This document shows, piece after piece, positions 35,685-44,600 of a DNA stretch of 59,022 nucleotides. The translations under genes and the position numbers were made by a program. Source of the DNA: CAWIOX01 sp963837775 (lineage in GTDB: Bacteria > Pseudomonadota > Gammaproteobacteria > Burkholderiales > Burkholderiaceae_D); NCBI GenBank assembly GCA_963837775.1, contig CAWIOX010000028.1, forward strand, positions 1 to 59,022, written 5' to 3'. The notes under the pieces were generated by a model. That model did not search any database. It had not been told where the DNA came from and saw only the letters and a program-made list of their open reading frames with translations. Each line of letters begins with the position of its first letter. The first letter of the stretch is position 1.

Positions 35685-36535
35685 TGAATCCAGCGACCAA
35701 AGATGTCACGGCAGTGACTGTGACTTATGAAAGCGAAACAATAATTGCAGATTTGGCGAAAACCCTTCGCCGTTTCATGCATGTGATTGCTGTAGATAAT
35801 GCTAGTCAGGATGGCACTACTCAGGCCATTTCAAAACACTTGCCGCACGCTACAATTTTAAAAAATACCAAAAATGTCGGCTTCGGTGCCGGTAATAATC
35901 TGGGTGTTGCTTTAGTTCGGACAAGGTACGCATTATTGCTCAATCCCGATTGTGAAATCAGTGAAGACGCCTTGTCAAAATTGCTGTTAGCTGCCGAAAC
36001 TTATCCCAATGCCGCGATCATCGCGCCCCAAGGGGTATATGAAAATGGAAAGTTGCAACCGTCCTATCGGCATGCTTTTTTTGAAAAAAGAGAAAAGCAA
36101 GATTATCTGACTCCCGATGCAACCTGCTCCGCCAAATGGTTGCATGGTTGCTGCCTGCTGGTGCGCGTTGATGCCTTCCGGAAATTTGAAGGGTTTGACG
36201 AACGTTTTTTCCTGTATTTCGAGGATGATGACTTATGCCTCAAAGCCTTACAAGCCGGGTATGACTGCCTGCTTGAGCCTGGTGCACAGGTACTTCATCG
36301 TGGCGGAGCATCCTCCAAGCCATCTGTCAGGGTGGAGCTACTTAAAAATTTCCACTGGGCGCGTTCAAGGCATCTGATACTCAACAAATATCAAGGCCGG
36401 CAGTCATCAATCAAATATCGACTCAAGATCGCTATAACAGCGCCGTTAGCGATCCTGGTTTATACACTGCTGTTAAAGAAAAAATATCTTCTGAAGTGGT
36501 TAGGCTGGGGATATTTTGCGTGGAAATTACGATAA
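35681..36535 (+). CDS. Family 2 glycosyltransferase (rhamnosyltransferase-like)
   Basis: GT-A fold enzyme of 284 residues from the ATG at 35681 (a second ATG follows at 35684). TVTYESETIIADLAKTL, VIAVDNASQDGT, NVGFGAGNNLGV and LLLNPDCEIS (the DxD-like metal site) are those of GT2 rhamnosyl- or related sugar transferases; WLHGCCLLVRVDAFRKFEGFDERFFLYFEDDDLCLKA is the acceptor/base region. A C-terminal hydrophobic stretch (PLAILVYTLLL) may attach it to the membrane. It overlaps waaL, so a role in LPS outer core or O-antigen is likely. Sugar specificity cannot be read. Confidence 0.85.
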   Translation: MMNPATKDVTAVTVTYESETIIADLAKTLRRFMHVIAVDNASQDGTTQAISKHLPHATILKNTKNVGFGAGNNLGVALVRTRYALLLNPDCEISEDALSKLLLAAETYPNAAIIAPQGVYENGKLQPSYRHAFFEKREKQDYLTPDATCSAKWLHGCCLLVRVDAFRKFEGFDERFFLYFEDDDLCLKALQAGYDCLLEPGAQVLHRGGASSKPSVRVELLKNFHWARSRHLILNKYQGRQSSIKYRLKIAITAPLAILVYTLLLKKKYLLKWLGWGYFAWKLR

Positions 36536-36577
36536 ATAATGACTCACAGCATCGGAGCCTCTTCAATAACCCCGTTT

Positions 36578-37360
36578 TCAGCGCTTGTGCAAGCCAATTA
36601 ATTTCACATATTTGAGATAACTTGAACGCTGATTCATGCGTGCTATCCGATAGCCTGCCACCCCATCCAGAAAACCCAATCTGAATATGTAGGTACGAAC
36701 AAACGCCCAGATGCCATGGATTGCCGCCTGCACAGGATTCGATTTCTTGCCACGGGAAAAAAGCTGTTTTGCCCCGGCTTCTGAATAGCTTTTAATCTTG
36801 CGCTCGACATCCACCATTTTCCGGTAGCTGTAATGATGCAGAGGCGTGTCCAGTCTTCCGACCTTGCCTTCCGCCATTACGTGTTCATGCACCAGATCAT
36901 CCGAAAAACACGCCTTCCCGCGCCGGAATAAGCGCAATATGTGGTCCGGATACCAACCCCCGTGTCGAATCGGCTTGCCGCAGAAATACGAGAGACGCGG
37001 CATTTCGTAGCTATCAAACGCCCCGGACATCATCGCTGTGCGAATCTGATCACGCAGACGATCGGTAAGCCGCTCATCGGCATCGAGCGAGAGCACCCAG
37101 TCGCAAGTTGCGGCGTTAAGCGCCACGTTTTTCTGCGGACCGAATCCGGGCCAGACGCTAGTTTGAATAACCGTTGCGCCTGCCGAACGAGCGATTTCGA
37201 CAGTGCCATCGCGGCTGCCGCTATCGACAACAATCACTTCAGAGGCAATATCGGCCAAAGAATCCAGGCAGTCTTTCAGATTTTCCGCTTCATTCAAAGT
37301 GATGATGATGACGCTCAAAGGTAAGCGCATCGGGCTTGTCGCGGCTGAATTTCTAGACAT
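36578..37360 (-). CDS. WaaE/KdtX-like family 2 glycosyltransferase of the LPS core
   Basis: 260 residues. PLSVIIITLNEAENLKDCLDSL, VIVVDSGSRDGTVEIA, WVLSLDADERLT and GKPIRHGGWYPDHILRLFRR are the conserved blocks of the WaaE/KdtX group, which in other bacteria adds a glucose to the inner-core heptose. It converges on the GT2 gene to its left and is followed upstream by dnaE, with separate transcription. Exact donor and linkage are inference from family. Confidence 0.83.
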   Translation of the reverse strand: MSRNSAATSPMRLPLSVIIITLNEAENLKDCLDSLADIASEVIVVDSGSRDGTVEIARSAGATVIQTSVWPGFGPQKNVALNAATCDWVLSLDADERLTDRLRDQIRTAMMSGAFDSYEMPRLSYFCGKPIRHGGWYPDHILRLFRRGKACFSDDLVHEHVMAEGKVGRLDTPLHHYSYRKMVDVERKIKSYSEAGAKQLFSRGKKSNPVQAAIHGIWAFVRTYIFRLGFLDGVAGYRIARMNQRSSYLKYVKLIGLHKR

Positions 37361-37448
37361 TTACGTGTTCTTTTCTGAATTTCTCATTACTTCTCAGGAA
37401 AATGAGATCCCCATTTACTGAGTTGCTTTTTACGTGTTGCTCTTGCCG

Positions 37449-40400
37449 TCAATATTCGACAGCCACCAGTCCCGCGCCAAACCGGGCTTCCAGTATCTGT
37501 CGCAAGTCATCAGATGGCGCCACCTTCCAGGCATCGGCCAGACGCAATTCGCATTCCACGCCGCTTTGACGGTAGCGTAATGCAATCGGTAACCCGCTAT
37601 CCATCCGATACGGTTCAATTAATTCACGAAATTGTTGCGTGTTAATCGGGTCGGACAGACTCAGTCCGATACTGCGGGCGAACTGCTGGCGAATCCCTGC
37701 AATATCCATCACCTTCTCGGCCGTAATCCGTAGCCCCCCGGAAAAACGATCTTCCGAAACCTTGCCCTGCACCGCCAGGAACTCATCTTCCTTGAACAGC
37801 GCCTTGTTGGCATCAAACACTTCGTTATAGACCGTCACGTCCACCGTCGCGGTACCGTCGTCGAGCGTCACGATGATCATCTTGCCGCGCTGGGTCATCT
37901 GGGTGCGCAGTGCCGCGATCACGCCGGCCATCAGTTTCGGCTCGCGGGACGGCTCCAGATTGGCCAGTTTGGAGCGTGCGAACTGGCGCGCTTCGGTTGC
38001 ATACGCATCGAACATGTGCCCGGACAGGTAAAAGCCGAGTGCGGCCTTCTCTTCGGTCAGTTTCTGCTTGTCGGTCCAGGGCGCGACCGTCACGTATTCC
38101 GGTGGCGCGATCATGTCGCTGTCGTCGCCGCCGAACAGGCTGACCTGATTGATCGATGCCAGCGCCTGATCGGCCGCTTCCATCGCCCGTCCGACCGAGG
38201 CCAGCAGAATCGCGCGATCGACCTTGAAGCCGTCGAACGCACCGGAGCGGATCAGCGATTCGATGGTGCGGCGGTTGATCTGGCGCTTGTCGACGCGCAG
38301 GCAGAAATCGAACAGGTCGACGAAAGGTGTTTCCTTGCGCGCGGCAACAATCGCCTCGATCGCATTCTGGCCGGACCCCTTGACCGCGCCTAGGCCGTAA
38401 CGGATCGCGTGGGCCTTTTTGCCCGGTTCGCCTTCCGGCATGAAGCGGTAGTCCGAGCGGTTGATGTCCGGCGGCAGCAGCGTCAGGCCGCAGATGTCGA
38501 GCGCATCTTCCACCAGAATCTTGATCTTGTCGGTATCGTCCATCGCCAGCGACAAGTTGGCGGCCATGAAGGCGGCCGGATGATGCGCTTTCAGATACGC
38601 GGTGTGATACGACAGCAACGCGTAAGCGGCGGCATGCGACTTGTTGAAGCCGTAGCCGGCGAACTTTTCCATCAAGTCGAAAATCTCGTCGGCCTTGGCT
38701 TCCGTCAAGCCATCCTTGGCCGCGCCGTCGCGGAAGATCTGGCGGTGTTCCGCCATTTCCTCGGCCTTCTTCTTACCCATCGCGCGCCGCAGCAGATCGG
38801 CGCCGCCCAGCGAGTAGCCGCCGACCACCTGCGCCATCTGCATCACCTGCTCCTGATACACCATGATGCCGTAGGTTTCGGACAGGATGCCCTCGGTGCG
38901 CGGATCGGGATAATCGAAGCGTTCGCCGTGCTTGCGCTTGCAGAAATCGGGAATCAGGTCCATCGGACCCGGCCGGTACAGCGCCACCAGCGCGATGATG
39001 TCCTCGAAACGATCGGGCCGCGCATCCTTCAGCATGCCCTGCATGCCGCGGCTTTCCAGCTGGAACACGGCCACCGTCTTGGCAGCCGTCAGCAGCTCGT
39101 ATGACGCGCGGTCGTTCAGCGGCAGTTTTTCAAGGCTGAAATCGGCCATCGCCGGGTCCAGCTGCTTGATGTAGCGCACCGCGCGATCCAGAATCGTCAG
39201 CGTGGTCAGGCCCAAAAAGTCGAACTTGACCAGCCCGACCGCTTCCACGTCGTCCTTGTCGTACTGCGACACCACGCCGGAATCGCCGCCCTGCGTGTAC
39301 AGCGGGCAGAAATCGGTCAGCTTGCCGGGCGCGATCAGCACGCCGCCCGCATGCATGCCGATATTGCGGGCGATGCCCTCGACCTGCTGCGCCAGATTCA
39401 GCAACTGCTTGACCTCTTCCTCGTTTTCCAGCCGCTCGGCCAGCATCGGCTCTTCCTTGATCGCATCGGCAATCGTCACATGCTTGCCCGGCTTGAACGG
39501 GATCAGCTTGGAAATGCCGTCGCAGAAGTTGTAGCCGAAATCGAGCACGCGGCCGACGTCGCGGATCGCGCCCTTGGCCGCCATGGTGCCGAAAGTGGCA
39601 ATCTGCGACACCGCATCCTTGCCGTACAGATCCTTGACGTGCTGGATCACGCGGTCGCGCCCCTCCTGACAGAAGTCGATATCGAAATCGGGCATCGAGA
39701 CCCGTTCCGGGTTCAGGAAACGCTCGAACAGCAGGTTGTATTGCAGCGGATCGAGATCGGTAATCAGCAGCGAATAGGCGACCAGCGAACCGGCACCGGA
39801 GCCGCGACCGGGGCCGACCGGCACGCCGTTTTCCTTGGCCCAGCGGATGAATTCGGCCACGATCAGGAAGTAGCCGGGGAAACCCATCTTGATGATGGTA
39901 TCGGTTTCGAACTTCAGGCGGTCTTCATAGCGGGTCCGTTGCAACGCCCGCTTTTCCTCGTTCGGATACAGCTGCAGCAGGCGCTTTTCAAGCCCGGCCT
40001 GCGCTTCCAGCACCAGGAACTCACCGATCGTCACGCCGTCCGGGGTCGGGAAATCCGGCAACTTCGGCTTGCCGAGTTCCAGCGTCAGATTGCAGCGTTT
40101 CGCGATTTCGACCGAATTCTGCAATGCCGCCGGCAGGTCGGCGAAGCGGGCCGCCATCTCTTCCTGCGACTGGAAGCATTGCTGGTCGTTGAAGCGCTTG
40201 ACGCGGCGCGCATTGGCCAGCATCTCGCCTTCGGCGATACAGGTACGCGCCTCGTGCGCGATGAACTCTGCTTTCGACAGGAACTGGACCGGATGCGTCG
40301 CCACCACCGGCAGTCCCAGCCTGGCGGCCAGCGCGACCGCCTGCCGCACCTGCGCGTCCATGTTGGGCTGGCCGGCGCGCTGGATCTCGATATAAAAATG

Positions 40401-40907
40401 ATCTTGGAAAATGCCGGCCCACTGCCGTGCATGGCGTTCGGCTGCGGCCAGATTGCCGTTGTCGATGGCCTGACCGATATTGCCGAAATGGGCGCCGGAC
40501 AAGGCGATCAGTCCCGGCGGGCTGCCATCTTCACGCAATGCCTGCAGCCATTCCGGGCGGATTTCGGCGCGGCCGCGGTGCTGATTGGTCAGCCAGGCTT
40601 TCGACAACAATTCGCACAGTTGCAGATAGCCGCCGCGGTTCTTCACCAGCAGCAACAGGCGCGACGGTTTGTCGCGGTCGTCATCATTGGTGATCCAGAC
40701 ATCGCAACCGACGATCGGCTTGATGCCCTTGCCGCGGGCAGCCTTGTAAAACTTGACCATGCCGAACAGATTCGACAAATCGGTCAACGCCAGCGCTGGC
40801 TGATTGTCCTGTTTCGCGGCAGGGATGACGTCATCGATGCGTACCAGTCCATCGACGATGGAATATTCTGAATGCAGGCGGAGGTGGATGAATTGCGGTG
40901 TGCTCAT
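37449..40907 (-). CDS. dnaE: DNA polymerase III alpha subunit
   Basis: Replicative polymerase of 1152 residues. The PHP domain starts it (FIHLRLHSEYSIVDGLVRIDD, and a histidine-containing second strand). The palm carries GPGRGSGAGSLVAYSL and PDFDIDFCQEGRDRVI with the catalytic aspartates; fingers and beta-binding regions follow, then a helix-hairpin-helix (FDLMEKFAGYGFNKSHAAAYALLSY) and the OB fold (MIIVTLDDGTATVDVTVYNEVFD) near the C-terminus. Length is normal and no lesion is seen. It is monocistronic here, divergent from trhO with about 80 nt between. Confidence 0.96.
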   Translation of the reverse strand: MSTPQFIHLRLHSEYSIVDGLVRIDDVIPAAKQDNQPALALTDLSNLFGMVKFYKAARGKGIKPIVGCDVWITNDDDRDKPSRLLLLVKNRGGYLQLCELLSKAWLTNQHRGRAEIRPEWLQALREDGSPPGLIALSGAHFGNIGQAIDNGNLAAAERHARQWAGIFQDHFYIEIQRAGQPNMDAQVRQAVALAARLGLPVVATHPVQFLSKAEFIAHEARTCIAEGEMLANARRVKRFNDQQCFQSQEEMAARFADLPAALQNSVEIAKRCNLTLELGKPKLPDFPTPDGVTIGEFLVLEAQAGLEKRLLQLYPNEEKRALQRTRYEDRLKFETDTIIKMGFPGYFLIVAEFIRWAKENGVPVGPGRGSGAGSLVAYSLLITDLDPLQYNLLFERFLNPERVSMPDFDIDFCQEGRDRVIQHVKDLYGKDAVSQIATFGTMAAKGAIRDVGRVLDFGYNFCDGISKLIPFKPGKHVTIADAIKEEPMLAERLENEEEVKQLLNLAQQVEGIARNIGMHAGGVLIAPGKLTDFCPLYTQGGDSGVVSQYDKDDVEAVGLVKFDFLGLTTLTILDRAVRYIKQLDPAMADFSLEKLPLNDRASYELLTAAKTVAVFQLESRGMQGMLKDARPDRFEDIIALVALYRPGPMDLIPDFCKRKHGERFDYPDPRTEGILSETYGIMVYQEQVMQMAQVVGGYSLGGADLLRRAMGKKKAEEMAEHRQIFRDGAAKDGLTEAKADEIFDLMEKFAGYGFNKSHAAAYALLSYHTAYLKAHHPAAFMAANLSLAMDDTDKIKILVEDALDICGLTLLPPDINRSDYRFMPEGEPGKKAHAIRYGLGAVKGSGQNAIEAIVAARKETPFVDLFDFCLRVDKRQINRRTIESLIRSGAFDGFKVDRAILLASVGRAMEAADQALASINQVSLFGGDDSDMIAPPEYVTVAPWTDKQKLTEEKAALGFYLSGHMFDAYATEARQFARSKLANLEPSREPKLMAGVIAALRTQMTQRGKMIIVTLDDGTATVDVTVYNEVFDANKALFKEDEFLAVQGKVSEDRFSGGLRITAEKVMDIAGIRQQFARSIGLSLSDPINTQQFRELIEPYRMDSGLPIALRYRQSGVECELRLADAWKVAPSDDLRQILEARFGAGLVAVEY

Positions 40908-40988
40908 GCGCGTATTTTACCCGCTCAGCGCCAAGCCCTCACTGCCGTTTATAATGGCGCCTACTCTTTCATCAGCGAAAAATGCACC

Positions 40989-41867
40989 ATGCAGTCACCT
41001 TCTACTTTCGTCAACATCGCCGGCTACAAGTTCGTCACCTTCGATGATACCGCTGAGAAACGCGGCGAATTCCGCGCATTGTGCGAACAATTGCAATTAA
41101 AGGGCACGATCCTGCTGACGCCGGAAGGCATCAACCTGTTCCTGGCCGGCACCCGCGCCGCCATCGACCAGTTCCTGGGCTGGTTGCGTGCCGATCCGCG
41201 CTTTGCCGACTTCTACGTCAAGGAAAGTTATTCGGAAGAACAGCCGTTCACCAAGCTGCTGGTCAAGCTGAAACGCGAAATCATCACGATGAAGATGCCG
41301 CTGATCAAGCCGGAACAAGGCCGCGCGCCTTTCGTGCTGCCGAAAACCCTGAAACGCTGGCTCGATAGCGGCCATGACGACGACGGCCGTCCGGTAGTGA
41401 TGGTCGAAACCCGCAATGCGTTCGAGGTCGATGTCGGCACCTTCAAGAACACCATCGATTACCGCATCAACAAGTTCAGCGAATTTCCGGACGTGATCGC
41501 CGCCCACAAGGACGAGCTGGAGGGCAAGACGCTGGTGACCTTCTGCACCGGCGGCATCCGCTGCGAAAAAGCCGCGATCCACATGCAGAACATCGGCTTC
41601 GACAGCGTGTACCAGCTCGATGGCGGCATCCTGCAATATTTCGAGGATGTCGGCGGCGACCATTACGATGGCGAATGCTTCGTGTTCGATTACCGCACCG
41701 CGCTCAATCCGAAGCTGGAACCGACCGCCACCACGCAATGCTTCGCCTGCCGCGCAGTAGTCACGCCGCGCGAACAGTTATCGGCGCAGTACGTGCCCGG
41801 CAAGTCCTGCCCGCACTGCAGCAAGGCGCCGGACATGCCATTGGCCGACGCCACAGCCGCTATTTGA
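40989..41867 (+). CDS. trhO: tRNA uridine(34) hydroxylase, rhodanese type (UPF0176)
   Basis: 292 residues. An N-terminal ferredoxin-like domain (FVNIAGYKFVTFDDTAEKRGEF) is followed by a rhodanese domain (about 125-225) with active-site Cys in TFCTGGIRCEKAA and ending YQLDGGILQYFEDVGG. The C-terminus has CFACRAVVTPREQ and CPHCSKAP, two CxxC pairs typical of the long TrhO form. Family members make 5-hydroxyuridine in tRNA. The ATG at 40989 was chosen since the family begins at MQSPSTFVNIAGY; earlier in-frame sequence overlaps the divergent dnaE start. Followed by repeat copy C and a terminator. Confidence 0.92.
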   Translation: MQSPSTFVNIAGYKFVTFDDTAEKRGEFRALCEQLQLKGTILLTPEGINLFLAGTRAAIDQFLGWLRADPRFADFYVKESYSEEQPFTKLLVKLKREIITMKMPLIKPEQGRAPFVLPKTLKRWLDSGHDDDGRPVVMVETRNAFEVDVGTFKNTIDYRINKFSEFPDVIAAHKDELEGKTLVTFCTGGIRCEKAAIHMQNIGFDSVYQLDGGILQYFEDVGGDHYDGECFVFDYRTALNPKLEPTATTQCFACRAVVTPREQLSAQYVPGKSCPHCSKAPDMPLADATAAI

Positions 41868-41870
41868 GCG

Positions 41871-41948
41871 AAATAAATACTGCCCCTTGTATTTTTAGAA
41901 GGCCAATAAACATATGCGGGAAACGGGTATTTTTATCACATACCCCCC
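41871..41948 (+). repeat. 78-nt dispersed intergenic element, copy C
   Basis: Same element as A, B and D. It has an A-rich arm and ATAC, loop TGCCCCTT, GTAT and a T-run (hairpin 1, 41871-41896), then GGCCAATAAA (41901-41910), then ATATGCGGGAAACGGGTAT (hairpin 2 here closes as ATAT/GTAT). The 3' box is ACATACCCCCC. Its GGGTAT can also pair with ATACCC at the 3' end. It starts 3 nt after the trhO stop and precedes the trhO/wrbA terminator. Confidence 0.7.
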
Positions 41949-41981
41949 AATATATTGCGCTTTCAAGGCGCTGCTACCGAT

Positions 41982-42019
41982 AAAAAAGCCCGCAGGAGCA
42001 TTTCTCTGCGGGCTTTTTT
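41982..42019. terminator. Bidirectional terminator between trhO and wrbA
   Basis: AAAAAAGCCCGCAG (41982-41995) and CTGCGGGCTTTTTT (42006-42019) form a perfect 14-bp stem with a 10-nt loop and T-runs on both strands. Confidence 0.93.
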
Positions 42020-42033
42020 TCAGCTGACCACTA

Positions 42034-42606
42034 TTACTGCTTGAATCTGGCTGCCGTTTCCGCAATGCGCTGACCGAACAGTTTCGCGGTTTCCAGATCG
42101 CCGGACAACGGCCCTTCTTCCGGCGACGAGTCGGACGGGCTCTGCGCCATCGCCCCGGCGGAGGACGCGAGGTAGTTGACGTCGTTGCGCTGCGCCGCCT
42201 TGGCGTTGGACGGCATCAGGCCGGTGCCGACCCAGACCATCGAATGCTGCATCGCGAACGTGAAAAGGTAGTGCAGCGTCGACAGCTTGTCGCCGTTCAT
42301 GCTGGCGGAATTGGTGAAACCGGCAGCGATCTTGTTCTTCCAGACTTGCGAATACCAGGGCTTGGAACTGGCGTCGGCAAATTTCTTGAACTGCCAGGAC
42401 ACGCTGCCCATATAGGTCGGCGAACCGAAAACGATCGCATCGGCGGCGGCCAGCGTGGCCCAGCCGGCGTCCGACAGATTGCCTTCGGCATCGATCGCGA
42501 TCAGCTGCGCGGCGGCGCCGCCGGCTTCGGCGCCTGCCAATACCGCTTCGGCCTGCTTGCTGGTGTGGCCGTAGCCGGAGTGATAAACGATAGCGACTGT
42601 GGTCAT
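42034..42606 (-). CDS. WrbA/flavodoxin-like NAD(P)H:quinone oxidoreductase
   Basis: 190 residues. VAIVYHSGYGHTSKQAEAV is the FMN phosphate loop, FGSPTYMGSVSWQFKKFADA and AAGFTNSASMNGDKLSTLHYLFTFAMQHSM the isoalloxazine-binding segments of the WrbA/flavodoxin group. It probably reduces quinones by two electrons for oxidative stress defence. The start at 42606 fits the family; the open frame extends further but without likeness. It may be co-regulated with the pirin gene 111 nt upstream, another redox-linked protein. Confidence 0.85.
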   Translation of the reverse strand: MTTVAIVYHSGYGHTSKQAEAVLAGAEAGGAAAQLIAIDAEGNLSDAGWATLAAADAIVFGSPTYMGSVSWQFKKFADASSKPWYSQVWKNKIAAGFTNSASMNGDKLSTLHYLFTFAMQHSMVWVGTGLMPSNAKAAQRNDVNYLASSAGAMAQSPSDSSPEEGPLSGDLETAKLFGQRIAETAARFKQ

Positions 42607-42717
42607 GTGTTTTCCATTAAAAGAGTGATCGAAAGCATTGTCAGCACAGCGCCAACAAGCAAATGATGCGTACTGCTGAAACAAATTTCATGTGGGAAAT
42701 AGGGCTTGCGCCGCGAC

Positions 42718-43416
42718 TCAATCCAGGTCAAACAACAACACCTCGGCCTGGCGCCCGCCATCCAGCGTGATGCGCTGTTCATCCGTGATCCTGAGCGCAT
42801 CGCCTGCTTTCAGTGCGATGCCGTTGACACTGAGTTCGCCCTGCGCCAGATGCAGGTAGACCTTGCGCCCGGCTGCGATCGGATAGACTACCTGCTCCGG
42901 CCCGTCCAGCAAACCGGCATAGAGTCTCGCATCCTGATGGATGGTGACCGAGCCATCCTGCCCGTCCGGACTGGCGATCAAGCGCAAACGGCCTCTCTTT
43001 TCTGCCGCATCAAAACGCCGCTCCTCGTAACCTGGCGCAATACCCTGCACGTTCGGCATGATCCAGATTTGCAACAGATGGGTGCTGGCGCCCTCGGCAT
43101 GATTGAATTCGGAATGCATCACGCCTTTGCCGGCACTCATGCGCTGCACGTCGCCGGGACGGATCACGCTGCCATTGCCCATGCTGTCCTTGTGCGCCAG
43201 TTCGCCTTCCAGCACATAGGTGATGATCTCCATGTCCTTGTGGCCATGCGTGCCAAAACCGCTGCCCGGCTTGATCCTGTCCTCGTTGATCACGCGCAGG
43301 GAGCCGAATCCCATGTATTGCGGGTCATAATAATCACCAAATGAAAAGCTGTGATAGGCGTTCAGCCAGCCATGATCGGCATGGCCCCGGTCTTCGCTTC
43401 GGCGTAAATCCAGCAT
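42718..43416 (-). CDS. Pirin family protein (YhhW-like bicupin)
   Basis: 232 residues. The N-terminal cupin begins MLDLRRSEDRGHADHGWLNAYHSFSFGDYYDP and has FGTHGHKDMEIITYVLEGELAHKDSMGN with the metal-binding histidines and glutamate; the second cupin (about 135-232) is shorter. Some homologues (YhhW) have quercetinase activity, others are redox sensors, so function is open. GTATTG... sequences upstream lie in the 122-nt space shared with the divergent LysR gene, which probably regulates it. The frame continues upstream of the chosen ATG at 43416 as a hydrophobic stretch that is not part of the family. Confidence 0.88.
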   Translation of the reverse strand: MLDLRRSEDRGHADHGWLNAYHSFSFGDYYDPQYMGFGSLRVINEDRIKPGSGFGTHGHKDMEIITYVLEGELAHKDSMGNGSVIRPGDVQRMSAGKGVMHSEFNHAEGASTHLLQIWIMPNVQGIAPGYEERRFDAAEKRGRLRLIASPDGQDGSVTIHQDARLYAGLLDGPEQVVYPIAAGRKVYLHLAQGELSVNGIALKAGDALRITDEQRITLDGGRQAEVLLFDLD

Positions 43417-43538
43417 CGCATCACTCCTTTTATTTAAAAATATTGGTGTATGTGACACACTATAGAGCAGCAACAAAATCAGTAACAGGGCATAATTTCG
43501 GACAAGTTGTTCAACTATTTTGAATATCCAGCCATGCG

Positions 43539-44453
43539 ATGAATCTGACACTTGAAGCGATACTCATTCTCGATACCATCGATCGCAAAGGCAGCTTTGC
43601 CGCAGCGGCTGCCGCCCTTGATCGGGTACCGTCGGCGCTGACCTACAATGTGCGCAAACTGGAAGACGAGCTCGATGTCTTGCTGTTCGACCGGCGCGGC
43701 CATCGCGCCAAACTGACTCCGGCCGGGCTGGAATTGCTGCACGAAGGCCGGCATCTGTTGCGCGCCGCCGAGGAACTGGAGCAGCGCGTCAAGCGCACCG
43801 CCACCGGCTGGGAAGTGGAGTTACGGATCGTCCTGGATAATGCGATTCCGTTCGAAAGAATGCTGCCGCTGATCAGCGACTTCGACCAGCAGGCCTGCGG
43901 CACCCGCCTGCGGTTTAGCGCCGAAGTCCTGTCCGGCGTATGGGAATCGATCTACACCGGGCGCGCCGACCTTGCGATCGGTGCAGCGCAGGAAGGGGCC
44001 GACATGATTCGCATGCACGGCGGCTACCAATTGCAAGCCCTGGGCGAATTTGACTGGGTCTTCGCGGTAGCACCACGGCATCCGCTGGCATTGGAAGCCG
44101 GGCCATTGTCAACTGAGGTAATTCAGCGCCATCGTGTGGTGGCTGTGGGCGACACCGGCCGCATCCTGCCCGGCATCTCGATCGGCCTGTTGCATGGCCA
44201 GGATACGCTGACGGTTCCCACGCTGGAGGCCAAACTTGCGGCGCAACTGGCCGGCCTCGGCTGCGGCCATCTGCCACGCACACTGGCCGCACCGTATCTG
44301 GCTTCCGGCGCCTTGCTCGAAAAACAGACCTCGGAAATCAAATCGGCAGGGATCATGCATATTGCATGGCGTTCGGCATTGCGCGGCAAGGCATTGAAAT
44401 GGTTTCTGAAACGTCTGGCTGAACCGGCCACGCAACGCCTGTTGCTGGACTGA
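43539..44453 (+). CDS. LysR-family transcriptional regulator
   Basis: 304 residues. N-terminal winged helix (2-60: LEAILILDTIDRKGSFAAAAAALDRVPSALTYNVRKLEDELDVLLFDRRGHRAKLTPAG) and a LysR effector domain (about 90-295). It is most like the group found divergent to pirin or drug-reduction genes. It lies back to back with the pirin gene, a typical LysR arrangement, so activation of pirin is inferred. The ligand is unknown. Followed by a hairpin that better fits rhlE on the other strand. Confidence 0.9.
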   Translation: MNLTLEAILILDTIDRKGSFAAAAAALDRVPSALTYNVRKLEDELDVLLFDRRGHRAKLTPAGLELLHEGRHLLRAAEELEQRVKRTATGWEVELRIVLDNAIPFERMLPLISDFDQQACGTRLRFSAEVLSGVWESIYTGRADLAIGAAQEGADMIRMHGGYQLQALGEFDWVFAVAPRHPLALEAGPLSTEVIQRHRVVAVGDTGRILPGISIGLLHGQDTLTVPTLEAKLAAQLAGLGCGHLPRTLAAPYLASGALLEKQTSEIKSAGIMHIAWRSALRGKALKWFLKRLAEPATQRLLLD

Positions 44454-44560
44454 ATCAAGCAATACGGATGAGGAAAAGATGAATGTGCCGATGCATCAGG
44501 GCAACATCTGGATGAGGCGGAATCTTGTCTTGGAATGAACCAGTACTGCTGCGATAAAAC

Positions 44561-44589
44561 CTGCGGCATCAATCAGATTGATGCCGCAG
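44561..44589 (-). terminator. Terminator of rhlE
   Basis: CTGCGGCATCAA (44561-44572) and TTGATGCCGCAG (44578-44589) form a perfect 12-bp stem with loop TCAGA. On the minus strand it is followed by GTTTTATC, a modest T-run. It starts 12 nt after the rhlE stop. Confidence 0.75.
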
Positions 44590-44600
44590 TGAATCAGAAG

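Noticed and set aside
39351..40871. 506-codon plus-strand frame opposite dnaE
   Set aside because: Antisense of a conserved polymerase gene; composition typical of shadows in GC-rich DNA.
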